64,000 bases of DNA from Polaribacter sp. IC073 (GCF_007997075.1 NZ_VORS01000004.1:1-64000); one strand, 5' to 3'; positions 53,450 to 62,573 are shown, numbered from the stretch's first letter. Numbers and translations: made by a program. Notes: a model not told the origin generated them from the letters alone.

Positions 53450-54452
53450 ATGCAATAAAGTCCTGTTTTTTAGCATGTATAATTGCTTCTTTAGTATCGT
53501 TTACAATGATAAATTGAGTATCAGAATAATTTTCAATAAGCATTTCTATCCTTTTCATTTTTTTAGTATGCAATACACTACGTAGGTAAATAGCTTTAAT
53601 TCTATTAGGATAATTTTTAGTAATTTCTATGTAGATATCTGCATCATTCTCACCAGCATCACCAATTAAAATAAATGGTAAATGAGGGTATGTTTTTAGA
53701 ATATTAATAATTTCTTTTTGCTTTTGGGGTTTTTCTTGAAGTGATTTTTTTTGAAAAATATTTCCAAAGCTTCGCAATAAGATAGCTCCTTTAGGAAAGT
53801 TGTTCTTTTTTAAAAAATAGTCTAAATAGCGATATAAATTCCATGGACTGTGGCTTACGTAAAAAAAAGGATTTGCGTTTTTACCTGATTTTCCTAAATG
53901 TAACAAACTGTAAAAATCAGCGGTACCAACTAATGCCTTTCGCTTAAGAGGAGATCTAAAAAAAGTATTTATTAAAAGTTTCCATTTTAGTTTAGAAATA
54001 ACGCCCGTATGTAAAATAGTGTCATCTATATCGCTTGCTACACCAAATTCTGCTTTTTCAGAAGGAATTAACAATGCACCAGAAAATTTATTATTTTTAT
54101 TTATATCTCTATTAATTTTGCTATTTGTGTAAGAAACTTCAAAGAGTAACCAGCCTTCGCTATTTGTTAATTCAGATAGATTTTCTAAGTTTTTTTCTAC
54201 AACAAAATATCCTTTATTATCTGTGCTAGTTTCAATTTTATAGCTGTTTGGTAACGTTATTGTTAAGGCGGTGTTTTTAACTTCATCGCTTTCAAAGCGT
54301 TTCCAAGAATTGATCAATAAACTAAAAATATTTTTTCTTTCTAAATTGATGTTCTCATCCTGTAAAGCTCTTCCTCTAATATAAAAATGATTATTTATAC
54401 CATAGCTTTGAAAAACAATAATCTGTAGCGGATCTTTGCTAAATAATGCCAT
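53448..54452 (-). CDS. DUF2183 (App1-type) phosphatase domain protein
   Basis: 334 residues, cytoplasmic. The HAD-like DxDxT motif is GVASDIDDTILHTG (about residues 135-148), with FFYVSHSPWNLYRYLDYFL and LIGDAGENDADIY as later motifs. This is the App1 phosphatidate phosphatase catalytic domain; bacterial substrates are not settled. An N-terminal beta-rich domain (about 10-130) precedes it. It is divergent from the unknown lipoprotein gene and inside the stress-type cluster. Confidence 0.88.
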   Translation of the reverse strand: MALFSKDPLQIIVFQSYGINNHFYIRGRALQDENINLERKNIFSLLINSWKRFESDEVKNTALTITLPNSYKIETSTDNKGYFVVEKNLENLSELTNSEGWLLFEVSYTNSKINRDINKNNKFSGALLIPSEKAEFGVASDIDDTILHTGVISKLKWKLLINTFFRSPLKRKALVGTADFYSLLHLGKSGKNANPFFYVSHSPWNLYRYLDYFLKKNNFPKGAILLRSFGNIFQKKSLQEKPQKQKEIINILKTYPHLPFILIGDAGENDADIYIEITKNYPNRIKAIYLRSVLHTKKMKRIEMLIENYSDTQFIIVNDTKEAIIHAKKQDFIA

Positions 54453-54554
54453 TTATTAAATTGATATAAAATGAATAATTAGTGTTTGAATATCAAAAAT
54501 ACTTATTAAAATAATTAAGGCAAGCCTCAAATCAGTTTTAATTAAATTTATTAT

Positions 54555-54612
54555 TTGAGTTAATATTCGTTTTTTTTGAGTTAACCTCAATTACATATAT
54601 CTGTTAATTTTG
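54555..54612 (+). promoter_or_regulatory. Tandem-repeat promoter 4 (unknown lipoprotein)
   Basis: TTGAGTTAA (54555-54563) and TTGAGTTAA (54576-54584), 21 bp apart and both perfect; -7 TAATTTTG at 54605-54612, 29 bp after the second repeat starts and 50 bp before ATG 54663. Confidence 0.8.
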
Positions 54613-54662
54613 TCGAGTACAAAAAATGTACTTAAATGAATTTAACCAAGAAATAGAAGATT

Positions 54663-55250
54663 ATGAAGAAATTAATGATGACAGTTTTAGCAGCAACCGT
54701 ATTCTATAGTTGTGATATTGATCAAACAAAAAAAACCAAATTACCAGAGGTAGAAATTGATGTAGATACAGCTTCAGGTCAATTACCATCTTTTGATGTA
54801 GATTGGGCAGATGTAAATGTAGGTACAACTACAAAAATGGTTAAGATACCTAAAGTTGTAATTGTTATGGAAGAAACTGAGGTAGAAGTACCTTATGTAG
54901 ATGTAGATATGCCAAATGAGAATGGAGATATGGAAAAAGAAGAGCAGACTTTAATGGTAGAGGTAGAGGTTACCGATAAAGAGCACGCTATTGCTATTAA
55001 AGAAATTAGAGCGATGAATAACAACTTAGTTGTGGTTTCTATGTTAGAAGAAATGAGTCAAAGTATTGGTGATAAAAAAATGAGAGTTTCAGATCAGATA
55101 ACATTAAATGCACCAGATTTAAACGTAAAATATTATATTATTGGTGAAAAACCAAATAGAGTGTTTAACGGAAAATATAAGTATTTTAAAACTATGGATG
55201 CATTAAATGAGAAAGTAGGAAGTGATTACCAAGTGATTTATAAAAAATAA
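54663..55250 (+). CDS. Unknown acidic lipoprotein
   Basis: 195 residues. A lipoprotein signal (MKKLMMTVLAATVFYSC, Cys17) is followed by an acidic, Val/Asp-rich segment (about 28-105; EVEIDVDTASGQLPSFDVDW, VPYVDVDMP) and a more ordered C-terminal half (GEKPNRVFNGKYKYFKTMDA). I do not recognise a family. It has the most perfect TTGAGTTAA tandem promoter of the cluster, so it is likely strongly co-regulated with DUF1328, DUF2383 and YtxH. Confidence 0.8.
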   Translation: MKKLMMTVLAATVFYSCDIDQTKKTKLPEVEIDVDTASGQLPSFDVDWADVNVGTTTKMVKIPKVVIVMEETEVEVPYVDVDMPNENGDMEKEEQTLMVEVEVTDKEHAIAIKEIRAMNNNLVVVSMLEEMSQSIGDKKMRVSDQITLNAPDLNVKYYIIGEKPNRVFNGKYKYFKTMDALNEKVGSDYQVIYKK

Positions 55251-55271
55251 TTTTATAATTACTAGAGACTT

Positions 55272-55300
55272 AAAGGGATGTGAAAATATCCTTTTTTTTT
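55272..55300 (+). terminator. Terminator after the unknown lipoprotein
   Basis: AAAGGGAT pairs imperfectly with ATATCCTTT and a long T-run follows. Confidence 0.7.
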
Positions 55301-55346
55301 ATGCCTTTATTTTTATCTTAAAAGATTTATATGATGCATCTAAAGG

Positions 55347-55376
55347 AAAAAAAGCTGCATAAATTGCAGCTTTTTT
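55347..55376. terminator. Terminator of hppA (bidirectional)
   Basis: Perfect stem AAAAAAGCTGCA / TGCAGCTTTTTT with a 5-nt loop, just past the hppA stop on the minus strand. Confidence 0.85.
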
Positions 55377-55407
55377 GTAATTACATACAAAAGGAATCAT
55401 TTTGTTA

Positions 55408-57831
55408 TTAGTTTTTAACAATTACTTCAGTTTCCTTTGTTTTTTTAGTTTTCTCAACATTAACAGAAACAATGGTTCCTGCTTCATTTACTTTCTCTTC
55501 TATTTTGGCAACAGTGCCTTCGATTGTTTCAACTTCTGTAATAACTTTGCTACCTTCTATTCTTGTTGTAGTAAGTGTAGCTATTGCAGTATCACCGGAA
55601 GATTGTTGAATGTTTACTTTTACCTCTTTTCTAATTTCATTACCTGTTGCTTTCTCTTCTGCATGTCCTCCTAAGATAGGGGCAATAACCAAACCTATTA
55701 AACAAGTAAGCTTAATTAAAATATTCATGGAAGGTCCAGAAGTATCTTTAAAAGGATCTCCAACTGTATCTCCGGTTATGGCAGCTTTGTGCGCTTCAGA
55801 ACCTTTGTATGTCATAACACCATTAATTTCAACACCGGCTTCAAAAGACTTTTTAGCATTATCCCAGGCTCCACCAGCGTTATTTTGAAAAATAGCCCAA
55901 AGTACACCAGAAACAGTAACACCAGCCATGTAACCGCCTAACATCTCTGCAACCAACATGTTATTCTCTTGATATGCTAGTTTACCTACTAATACCACAA
56001 GTATTGGAAAACCTATGGTTAAAATACCTGGCAACATCATTTCCTTTAAAGATGCTTTGGTAGAAATAGCAACACACTTATCATATTCTGGTTTTCCAGT
56101 TCCTTCCATAATTCCAGGAATTTCTCTAAACTGTCTCACCACTTCGTTCACCATTTCCATAGCAGCTTTACCAACAGCATTCATCGCTAAAGCAGAAAAA
56201 ACAACAGGCACCATTCCACCAACAAATAACATTGCTAATACCGGTGCTTTAAAAATATTAATTCCGTCTATTCCTGTAAAGGTGACATAGGCAGCAAATA
56301 GCGCTAATGAAGTTAATGCCGCAGATGCGATGGCAAAACCTTTACCTGTTGCAGCAGTTGTGTTTCCAACAGCATCTAAGATATCTGTTCTTTCTCTAAC
56401 AATAGGATCTTGTTCACTCATTTCTGCAATACCACCAGCATTATCTGCAATGGGACCAAAAGCATCAATAGCTAATTGCATTGCTGTTGTTGCCATCATA
56501 GCAGATGCAGCCAAAGCAACACCATAAAACCCAGCTAAAGCATAAGAAGTCCATATTGCAGCCGCAAATAACAATACAGAAGAAAATGTAGAAATCATAC
56601 CAGTAGCTAAACCAGCAATAATGTTTGTTCCTGCACCAGTGCTAGATTGTTGTACAATTTTTAAAATAGGCTTCGAACCTAAACCTGTATAATATTCAGT
56701 AAACGCAGAGATCCCTGCACCAACAACTAAACCAACTAAACAAGCGTAAAAGACTCTCGTAGAAGAAATATCTTGAAGACCTTCACCAAAGAAGTCCATT
56801 TGCATTGTTTGTGGCAACATCCAAGTTACCAAACCATAACATGCGGCAGCTACCATTAAGATTGAAGCCCAGTTACCTATGTTTAATGCTTTTTGAACGT
56901 CTACTTCTTTTGCGTCATTAGATGAAATTTTCACTAAGAAGGTTCCAATAAGAGAAATAATAATTCCAACTCCAGCGATAGACATTGGTAATAAGATGGG
57001 ACCAATTCCGCCAAAAGCATCTTGAATTGCGCCCCCCATATCTTTAATTACGTAGTTTCCTAAAACCATTGCAGCTAATACAGTTGCTACGTAAGAACCA
57101 AATAAATCTGCTCCCATACCTGCAACATCACCAACATTATCACCAACATTATCTGCAATTGTTGCAGGGTTTCTTGGGTCATCTTCTGGGATGTCTGCTT
57201 GTACTTTACCTGCTAAATCAGCACCAACATCTGCTGCTTTGGTATAAATACCTCCACCAACTCTTGCAAACAAAGCAATAGATTCTGCTCCTAAAGAGAA
57301 ACCAGCTAATGCTTCTAGGACAATAGTCATATCTTGCGTAGTTGTCCATTCACCGCCCATAAAGAGGTAATAGAACCCAATAAAGAACATGGTTAAGCCC
57401 AATACAGCTAAACCGGCAACGCCAAGTCCCATTACAGTACCACCACCAAAAGAAACTTTTAATGCATTTGGCAAACTAGTTTTAGCCGCTTGTGTGGTTC
57501 TAACATTTGTTTTGGTTGCAATTTTCATTCCCATGTTTCCTGCAAAAGCAGAAAATATAGCTCCGATAATAAAAGCAACTACAATGAGGTATGTACTATC
57601 CATATAAAAAGCAATTCCAGCTAGAACAACACTTGCTCCAACTACAAAAAATGCAAGTAATCTATATTCAGCATTTAAAAAAGCCAAAGCTCCTTCATAA
57701 ATGTGATCAGAAATTTCTTTCATTTTTCCATCCCCTGCATCTTGTTTCATTACCCAAGATTTTTTTACAAGCATGTATACTAAGCCTAATAATGCCATTA
57801 CAATTGGCATCCAAATCATCATTGATTCCAT
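55408..57831 (-). CDS. hppA: Membrane-bound ion-pumping pyrophosphatase, K+-dependent type, with C-terminal extension
   Basis: 807 residues, about 16 helices. The PPi site is DVGADLAGKVQADIPEDD and NPATIADNVGDNVGDVAGMG. An Ala in GNTTAATGKGFAIASAAL, where K+-independent enzymes have Lys, indicates the K+-dependent subfamily. It couples PPi hydrolysis to H+ or Na+ export; the ion cannot be decided by eye. After the last helix (CLIGLVIAPILGG) an unusual hydrophilic tail of about 80 residues follows (VNIQQSSGDTAIATLTTTRI..., ending in KTKKTKETEVIVKN), rich in Val/Thr/Lys/Glu repeats. The soluble pyrophosphatase gene lies directly upstream on the same strand. Confidence 0.95.
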   Translation of the reverse strand: MESMMIWMPIVMALLGLVYMLVKKSWVMKQDAGDGKMKEISDHIYEGALAFLNAEYRLLAFFVVGASVVLAGIAFYMDSTYLIVVAFIIGAIFSAFAGNMGMKIATKTNVRTTQAAKTSLPNALKVSFGGGTVMGLGVAGLAVLGLTMFFIGFYYLFMGGEWTTTQDMTIVLEALAGFSLGAESIALFARVGGGIYTKAADVGADLAGKVQADIPEDDPRNPATIADNVGDNVGDVAGMGADLFGSYVATVLAAMVLGNYVIKDMGGAIQDAFGGIGPILLPMSIAGVGIIISLIGTFLVKISSNDAKEVDVQKALNIGNWASILMVAAACYGLVTWMLPQTMQMDFFGEGLQDISSTRVFYACLVGLVVGAGISAFTEYYTGLGSKPILKIVQQSSTGAGTNIIAGLATGMISTFSSVLLFAAAIWTSYALAGFYGVALAASAMMATTAMQLAIDAFGPIADNAGGIAEMSEQDPIVRERTDILDAVGNTTAATGKGFAIASAALTSLALFAAYVTFTGIDGINIFKAPVLAMLFVGGMVPVVFSALAMNAVGKAAMEMVNEVVRQFREIPGIMEGTGKPEYDKCVAISTKASLKEMMLPGILTIGFPILVVLVGKLAYQENNMLVAEMLGGYMAGVTVSGVLWAIFQNNAGGAWDNAKKSFEAGVEINGVMTYKGSEAHKAAITGDTVGDPFKDTSGPSMNILIKLTCLIGLVIAPILGGHAEEKATGNEIRKEVKVNIQQSSGDTAIATLTTTRIEGSKVITEVETIEGTVAKIEEKVNEAGTIVSVNVEKTKKTKETEVIVKN

Positions 57832-57893
57832 ATATTATTTATTTTGATTAGTTAAAAACAGTCGTAAATGTAAGGAAATCAATGAGAAATAAA

Positions 57894-57926
57894 AAACCTC
57901 TTAAAATAGTTAGTTTTAAGAGGTTT
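57894..57926. terminator. Terminator between ppa and hppA
   Basis: AAACCTCTTAAAA pairs with TTTTAAGAGGTTT across a 7-nt loop. It separates the two pyrophosphatase genes into different units. Confidence 0.8.
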
Positions 57927-57949
57927 ATAATTTTAAAGTCTTTTAATTT

Positions 57950-58477
57950 CTATATCTTGAAATTATCGGTCTTTTTATAGTCACTTTTTTCGTATCTCTC
58001 AACACAATCTTTATAGATTTGTCTTGCTTCTTCAGCATTTCCCCAACCACCAACATCTACTTTTTTCTTTTCTAAATCTTTATAAACCTGAAAGAAATGT
58101 TCTATTTCTTTTAATCTATGCGGATTTAAATCTGAAATATCATTTTTGTTATTCCAAATAGGATCTGAAATTGGTACACAAATAATTTTTTCATCTGGTC
58201 CTTTTTCATCTGTCATGTGAAAAACTCCAATTGGTTTTACTTCAATAACACACATAGGAAAAGTTGGTTCATGTCCTAAAACTAAAACATCTAATGGATC
58301 GTCATCTAAAGCTAAAGTCTCTGGTACAAAACCATAATCTGCAGGATACATCATAGAAGAGAATAACATCCTATCAAAACGAATTTGACGTAAATCAAAA
58401 TCGTATTCATATTTATTTCTACTTCCTTTTGGTATTTCAATTAAAACATCGAAAGTTTTTTTTTCTTCTGGACTCAT
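57950..58477 (-). CDS. ppa: Inorganic pyrophosphatase (family I)
   Basis: 175 residues, cytoplasmic. Metal and substrate motifs: IEIPKGSRNKYEYD, FSSMMYPADYGFVPET and the signature LDDDPLDVLVLG. Hydrolyses PPi to two phosphates. A promoter -7 element (TACTTTTG on the minus strand, 58511-58518) lies 33 bp upstream. Neighbouring hppA encodes the membrane-bound counterpart. Confidence 0.96.
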   Translation of the reverse strand: MSPEEKKTFDVLIEIPKGSRNKYEYDFDLRQIRFDRMLFSSMMYPADYGFVPETLALDDDPLDVLVLGHEPTFPMCVIEVKPIGVFHMTDEKGPDEKIICVPISDPIWNNKNDISDLNPHRLKEIEHFFQVYKDLEKKKVDVGGWGNAEEARQIYKDCVERYEKSDYKKTDNFKI

Positions 58478-58510
58478 GAATTTCTTTATTTATCTATTTT
58501 AAACTAACTG

Positions 58511-58518
58511 CAAAAGTA
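58511..58518 (-). promoter_or_regulatory. -7 promoter element of ppa
   Basis: TACTTTTG on the minus strand, a perfect TANNTTTG match. Confidence 0.55.
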
Positions 58519-58600
58519 ATACATCTAGCAAGTTTTTCAATATAATTTATTATGAATTTACGCAATACTTTTCGATTAAGTTGATTTTTTCAATCAAAAA

Positions 58601-58633
58601 AAATCCTTTTTTCATCTATTGAAAAAAGGATTT
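58601..58633. terminator. Terminator of pdhB
   Basis: AAATCCTTTTTTCA (58601-58614) pairs perfectly with TGAAAAAAGGATTT (58620-58633), just past the pdhB stop. Confidence 0.85.
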
Positions 58634-58657
58634 CTAAAAAACATTTAAAATACTATA

Positions 58658-59635
58658 TTATACGTACAATACTTCTTTTACAGCTTTTATAACATCGTTT
58701 GCATTCGGAATCCATTTCTCAAATAATACTGGAGAATAGGGTGCTGGTGTATCTGCCGTTGTAATTCTTTTAATAGGAGCATCTAAATAATCGAATGCTT
58801 CTTCTTGTATTCTATACGTAATTTCAGAAGCAACACTTGCAAATGGCCACGCTTCTTCTAAAATTACCAATCTATTTGTTTTCTTTACTGAAGTTAAAAT
58901 AGTAGCATGATCCATCGGACGTACTGTTCTTAAATCGATTATTTCAATAGAAATATTTTCTTTCGCTAACTCATCAGCAGCTTTATAAGCTTCTTTAATA
59001 ATTTTCCCAAAAGAAACAACAGTTACGTCCGTTCCTTCTCTTTTAATGTCTGCAACTCCAATAGGGATAATGTATTCTCCTTCTGGAATCTCCATTTTAT
59101 CACCATACATTTGCTCAGATTCCATAAAAATTACTGGATCATCATCTCTTATAGCAGCTTTCAATAAACCTTTTGCATCATAAGGGTTTGACGGTACAAT
59201 AACCTTTAAACCAGGCGTATTAGCAAACCAGTTTTCAAATGCTTGGGAGTGTGTTGCCCCTAATTGACCTGCCGAAGCTGTTGGCCCTCTAAAAACAATC
59301 GGACAGTTAAGTTGCCCACCAGACATTTGTCTAATTTTTGCTGCGTTATTTATAATTTGATCAATTCCTACTAAAGAAAAATTAAATGTCATGTATTCTA
59401 CAATAGGTCTGTTGCCATTCATAGCAGAACCAATTGCAATACCTGCAAAACCTAGTTCGGCAATAGGAGTATCTATAACTCTTTTTGCACCAAACTCGTC
59501 TAACATCCCTTTACTAGCTTTATAAGCTCCGTTATATTCTGCAACTTCTTCTCCCATTAAATAAATGCTTTCATCTCTGCGCATTTCTTCACTCATGGCC
59601 TCACAAATTGCCTCTCTGAATTGAACTGTTTTCAT
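58658..59635 (-). CDS. pdhB: Pyruvate dehydrogenase E1 component, beta subunit
   Basis: 325 residues, cytoplasmic. MKTVQFREAICEAMSEEMRRDE, LMGEEVAEYNGAYKASKG and the interface motif PFASVASEITYRIQEEAFDY are typical of E1-beta. With E1-alpha it decarboxylates pyruvate using TPP; E1-alpha and E2 genes are not adjacent here. Its own promoter (-7 TACTTTTG on the minus strand, 59667-59674) and a terminator show that it is monocistronic. Confidence 0.95.
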   Translation of the reverse strand: MKTVQFREAICEAMSEEMRRDESIYLMGEEVAEYNGAYKASKGMLDEFGAKRVIDTPIAELGFAGIAIGSAMNGNRPIVEYMTFNFSLVGIDQIINNAAKIRQMSGGQLNCPIVFRGPTASAGQLGATHSQAFENWFANTPGLKVIVPSNPYDAKGLLKAAIRDDDPVIFMESEQMYGDKMEIPEGEYIIPIGVADIKREGTDVTVVSFGKIIKEAYKAADELAKENISIEIIDLRTVRPMDHATILTSVKKTNRLVILEEAWPFASVASEITYRIQEEAFDYLDAPIKRITTADTPAPYSPVLFEKWIPNANDVIKAVKEVLYV

Positions 59636-59666
59636 TGAATCTAAATTATTGTTTATTTTAGTTTAG

Positions 59667-59674
59667 CAAAAGTA
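59667..59674 (-). promoter_or_regulatory. -7 promoter element of pdhB
   Basis: TACTTTTG on the minus strand, a perfect TANNTTTG match 31 bp before the start codon; same sequence as at ppa. Confidence 0.55.
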
Positions 59675-59741
59675 AGGAATTTATGAGTAAAAAATTTATA
59701 AAAAGACACATTACTAAAACTTTTTAAATTACTCTTCAAGA

Positions 59742-61247
59742 TTAAAAAATACTTAATTCTTTATTGTATTTAAAATTTTTAATTTCTGAAATTTCTAGCA
59801 GACTATGAAACAAAAAGTCTGTGGTATATTTTTTATTTTTATTTGAAATAAGATTTTTTATTTTCTCTGGATTATTTTCTTTAAAATTAGTAGAATACCA
59901 AACCAACATTGCAGGGTTTTCAGACGCTTTATTTTGTTGCGCATGAAACCATTGTCCGTTTTCACCAAGAATTTCTCCATGGTCTGATAGGTAGATAAGT
60001 ATTGTTTCTTTGGATGATTTTTTCAATTCTTCAATTAAATTATTTAAGAAAAAATCTAAATACAAAAGGGTATTATCATACGAATTTATAAGTTGTTCAC
60101 TAGATAGAGAACCAATATATTTACTATTTGTGGTTGGTGTGAATATTTCAAAATCTTTGCTATATCTACTATTATAATACCAATGACTACCAATCATATG
60201 AAGTGTAGATATCTTATTTTTAGCCATATTTTCATCTTGTTTAAAAAGATCTAATATTTTTAAATCTTTCTCTTTTTTGAAACTTAAAACAGAATGAAAT
60301 TTATCTACAATTGTAACTTTTTGATTGCTGTTTACAATAGCTTCATAGCTCTTTTCTAAAGATTGATTCCCAATCCATTCAGAAGAAAAAGATGCACTAT
60401 CTAAAATACTAAACAAACTATAAAAAGCAGTACCAACAGAATCTAAAACAGATTTATTTGTTAATATCTGAGGAACGCTAATTGCAGTATAAGTTAAAGG
60501 AGTTTCAATGTTTTTAAAACTGATGATATTTTGTTGTTGAGAAAGTAACGGATTCGTTTTTCTGGCGTATCCATTTAAAGACAAATGATCTGCTCTTACA
60601 GATTCGCCAAGAACAAAAATAATATGAAGGTTCTCTTTTGATGAACTTATATTTTCCTCAATTACTTTTAACTTGATTTTAGATTTTTCTACATACTTTT
60701 TTATGGCTACAAAAGCGTTGTAAGGAAGCTTTCTCTTTAAAACTCCAAAACGATAGTTTTCAACAATAAAAAAAGAAATAATTGCAAGAACAGCAGCAAT
60801 AAACAAAGGCGACTTAATGCTATTTTTTTTAAGTTTTCTAAATTTTTTTATAAAAAATAAAGAGCAACACAATGCTAATAAAACAAACAAAAAGAATTGA
60901 AAGCTAAAAACATCTACAGCAATATCTATTTTAGTTTCCAATATTGCCTGTATAATACTAGCTTCAATTGTAATATCTTGTGTGTAAACCCAAAAAGCTA
61001 AAGAAGCTAAAACTGTAAATACCAAAGGAAATACAACACTAAAAATATTTTTAAACAAACTTAAAATATAGACAAAACCAAAAACTGAAAATTGTAAAAT
61101 AAAAAAATGGACACCATAAACAAGCACACTTTTTAAAGGCCCAAAGGGAATATGAATGTATGAAGAGATGCTTACAAAAACAGCAATTAATAGGTTTAGA
61201 AAGAGGTGAAATAGGATCTCTTTCTTATATACTTTTATTTTTCCCAT
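59742..61247 (-). CDS. Phosphoethanolamine transferase (EptA-like, sulfatase fold)
   Basis: 501 residues. Five membrane helices (about 10-185) are followed by a periplasmic sulfatase-like domain. The metal site is IIFVLGESVRADHLSLNGY, a likely Thr nucleophile is in PLTYTAISVPQIL, and YLSDHGEILGE plus HAQQNKASENPAMLVW complete the pattern. Such enzymes move phosphoethanolamine from phosphatidylethanolamine to lipid A or other envelope glycans. Preceded by 1 bp by a small acyltransferase-like fragment. Confidence 0.88.
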   Translation of the reverse strand: MGKIKVYKKEILFHLFLNLLIAVFVSISSYIHIPFGPLKSVLVYGVHFFILQFSVFGFVYILSLFKNIFSVVFPLVFTVLASLAFWVYTQDITIEASIIQAILETKIDIAVDVFSFQFFLFVLLALCCSLFFIKKFRKLKKNSIKSPLFIAAVLAIISFFIVENYRFGVLKRKLPYNAFVAIKKYVEKSKIKLKVIEENISSSKENLHIIFVLGESVRADHLSLNGYARKTNPLLSQQQNIISFKNIETPLTYTAISVPQILTNKSVLDSVGTAFYSLFSILDSASFSSEWIGNQSLEKSYEAIVNSNQKVTIVDKFHSVLSFKKEKDLKILDLFKQDENMAKNKISTLHMIGSHWYYNSRYSKDFEIFTPTTNSKYIGSLSSEQLINSYDNTLLYLDFFLNNLIEELKKSSKETILIYLSDHGEILGENGQWFHAQQNKASENPAMLVWYSTNFKENNPEKIKNLISNKNKKYTTDFLFHSLLEISEIKNFKYNKELSIF

Positions 61248-61248
61248 T

Positions 61249-61527
61249 TTATAAAGGCATGTATTTGTGTGAAGGCTTAAAGGCTATATTATAGCTAACT
61301 GAACCAATACCAATAGTGTTCTTTATAATTATTAATTTTATAAATATTAACGCTATAATTTGCAATGCTAAAAGAGAAGTGGTATTTTTATCAAAGAAAG
61401 AAAAAACCTTTAATTTTGTATGTTTTGTAATGGATAAATGCCAAAAAATTACACCAATAATCCCAAAACCTTTTAACTTATTTATCCAATCAATTCTATC
61501 TTTTGGGAAAGTGTCTTTATTTTGCAA
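61249..61527 (-). pseudogene. Acyltransferase-3-like fragment with internal deletion
   Basis: 92 codons and no ATG start (a TTG at 61527 is the first option). The N-terminal part DRIDWINKLKGFGIIGVIFWHLSI is the start of acyltransferase-3 proteins. It jumps after about 35 residues to one hydrophobic helix (LLALQIIALIFIKLIIIKN) and a basic tail. The usual family has ten helices and more than 300 residues. Most likely an internal deletion left two ends, although a real small membrane protein cannot be excluded. It abuts the phosphoethanolamine transferase gene. Confidence 0.5.
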
Positions 61528-61684
61528 TCTGTTATTTTATTGTTAAATATAATTGTAGACAATATTACTTAATAACAAGCATAAATAAAAATTAGAAAAG
61601 CTTATTATTTTTCGGAATATATATGAAACTGTTAAATAATTAAAAAATTTACTATGCATGCATAGTAAATTTAAAAAAAAGACG

Positions 61685-61692
61685 TAATTTCG
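61685..61692 (+). promoter_or_regulatory. Likely -7 element of etfBA
   Basis: TAATTTCG, one mismatch from TANNTTTG, 31 bp before etfB. Confidence 0.4.
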
Positions 61693-61723
61693 TCAACAAG
61701 AAAAGAATATAAAATTATAATTT

Positions 61724-62470
61724 ATGAAAATATTAGTTTGTATTAGTCACGTTCCAGACACAACTTCAAAAATTAATTTCACAAATAATGATGCTGAGTT
61801 TGATAAAAACGGAGTGCAGTTTGTAATTAATCCTTATGACGAGTTTTGTTTAACAAGAGCAATGTGGTTTAAAGAAAAGCAAGGTGCTTCTGTAACTGTT
61901 GTAAATGTTGGTGGAGCAGAAACAGAACCTACACTTAGAAAAGCATTGGCCATTGGTGCAGATGATGCTATTAGAGTAAATATAGATCCTACAGATGGTT
62001 TTTTAGTCGCAAAAGAATTAGCTGCAATTGTGAAAAACGGAAGCTATAATCTAGTGTTAGCTGGTAAAGAATCTGCAGATTATAACGGACAAATGGTTCC
62101 GGGTATGTTAGCTTCTTTAGTAGATTTTAACTTTGTAAATGGTTGTGTATCGCTAGAAGTAGAAGGCACAAACATAACTGCAAAAAGAGAAATAGATGGT
62201 GGTACAGAAACTTTAGCTACAGCTTTACCTTTAGTTATAGGTGGTCAAAAAGGGCTTGTAGAAGAAAAAGATTTGCGTATTCCTAATATGAGAGGAATTA
62301 TGATGGCGCGTAAAAAGCCCTTGCAAGTAGTAGAAGCAAATGGTGCAAACGCAACAACAAACAATCAATCTTATGAGAAACCCGCACCAAAAGGCGCTGT
62401 TAAATTAGTGGCAGCAGATAACCTAGATGAATTAATCGACTTATTGCACAACGAAGCAAAAGTTATTTAA
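61724..62470 (+). CDS. etfB: Electron transfer flavoprotein, beta subunit
   Basis: 248 residues. MKILVCISHVPDTTSKINF, NPYDEFCLTRAMWFKEKQG and VLAGKESADYNGQMVPGMLA are ETF-beta landmarks, and the AMP/FAD region RKALAIGADDAIRV is intact. With EtfA it carries electrons from acyl-CoA dehydrogenases to the quinone pool. etfA follows 103 bp later and is probably co-transcribed. Confidence 0.95.
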   Translation: MKILVCISHVPDTTSKINFTNNDAEFDKNGVQFVINPYDEFCLTRAMWFKEKQGASVTVVNVGGAETEPTLRKALAIGADDAIRVNIDPTDGFLVAKELAAIVKNGSYNLVLAGKESADYNGQMVPGMLASLVDFNFVNGCVSLEVEGTNITAKREIDGGTETLATALPLVIGGQKGLVEEKDLRIPNMRGIMMARKKPLQVVEANGANATTNNQSYEKPAPKGAVKLVAADNLDELIDLLHNEAKVI

Positions 62471-62573
62471 ATTTCTCAGGAAGTTTAAACAATCTAAAAG
62501 AGCATCAATAAAATAATTAAGAATTCATTTTTGTAAACTATATTAGTTCATCAGAAATATAAAAATATAAAAT

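Noticed and set aside
55402..57851. Several plus-strand open frames opposite hppA
   Set aside because: They are antisense shadows of the membrane pyrophosphatase gene, with low-complexity composition and no starts or motifs of their own.
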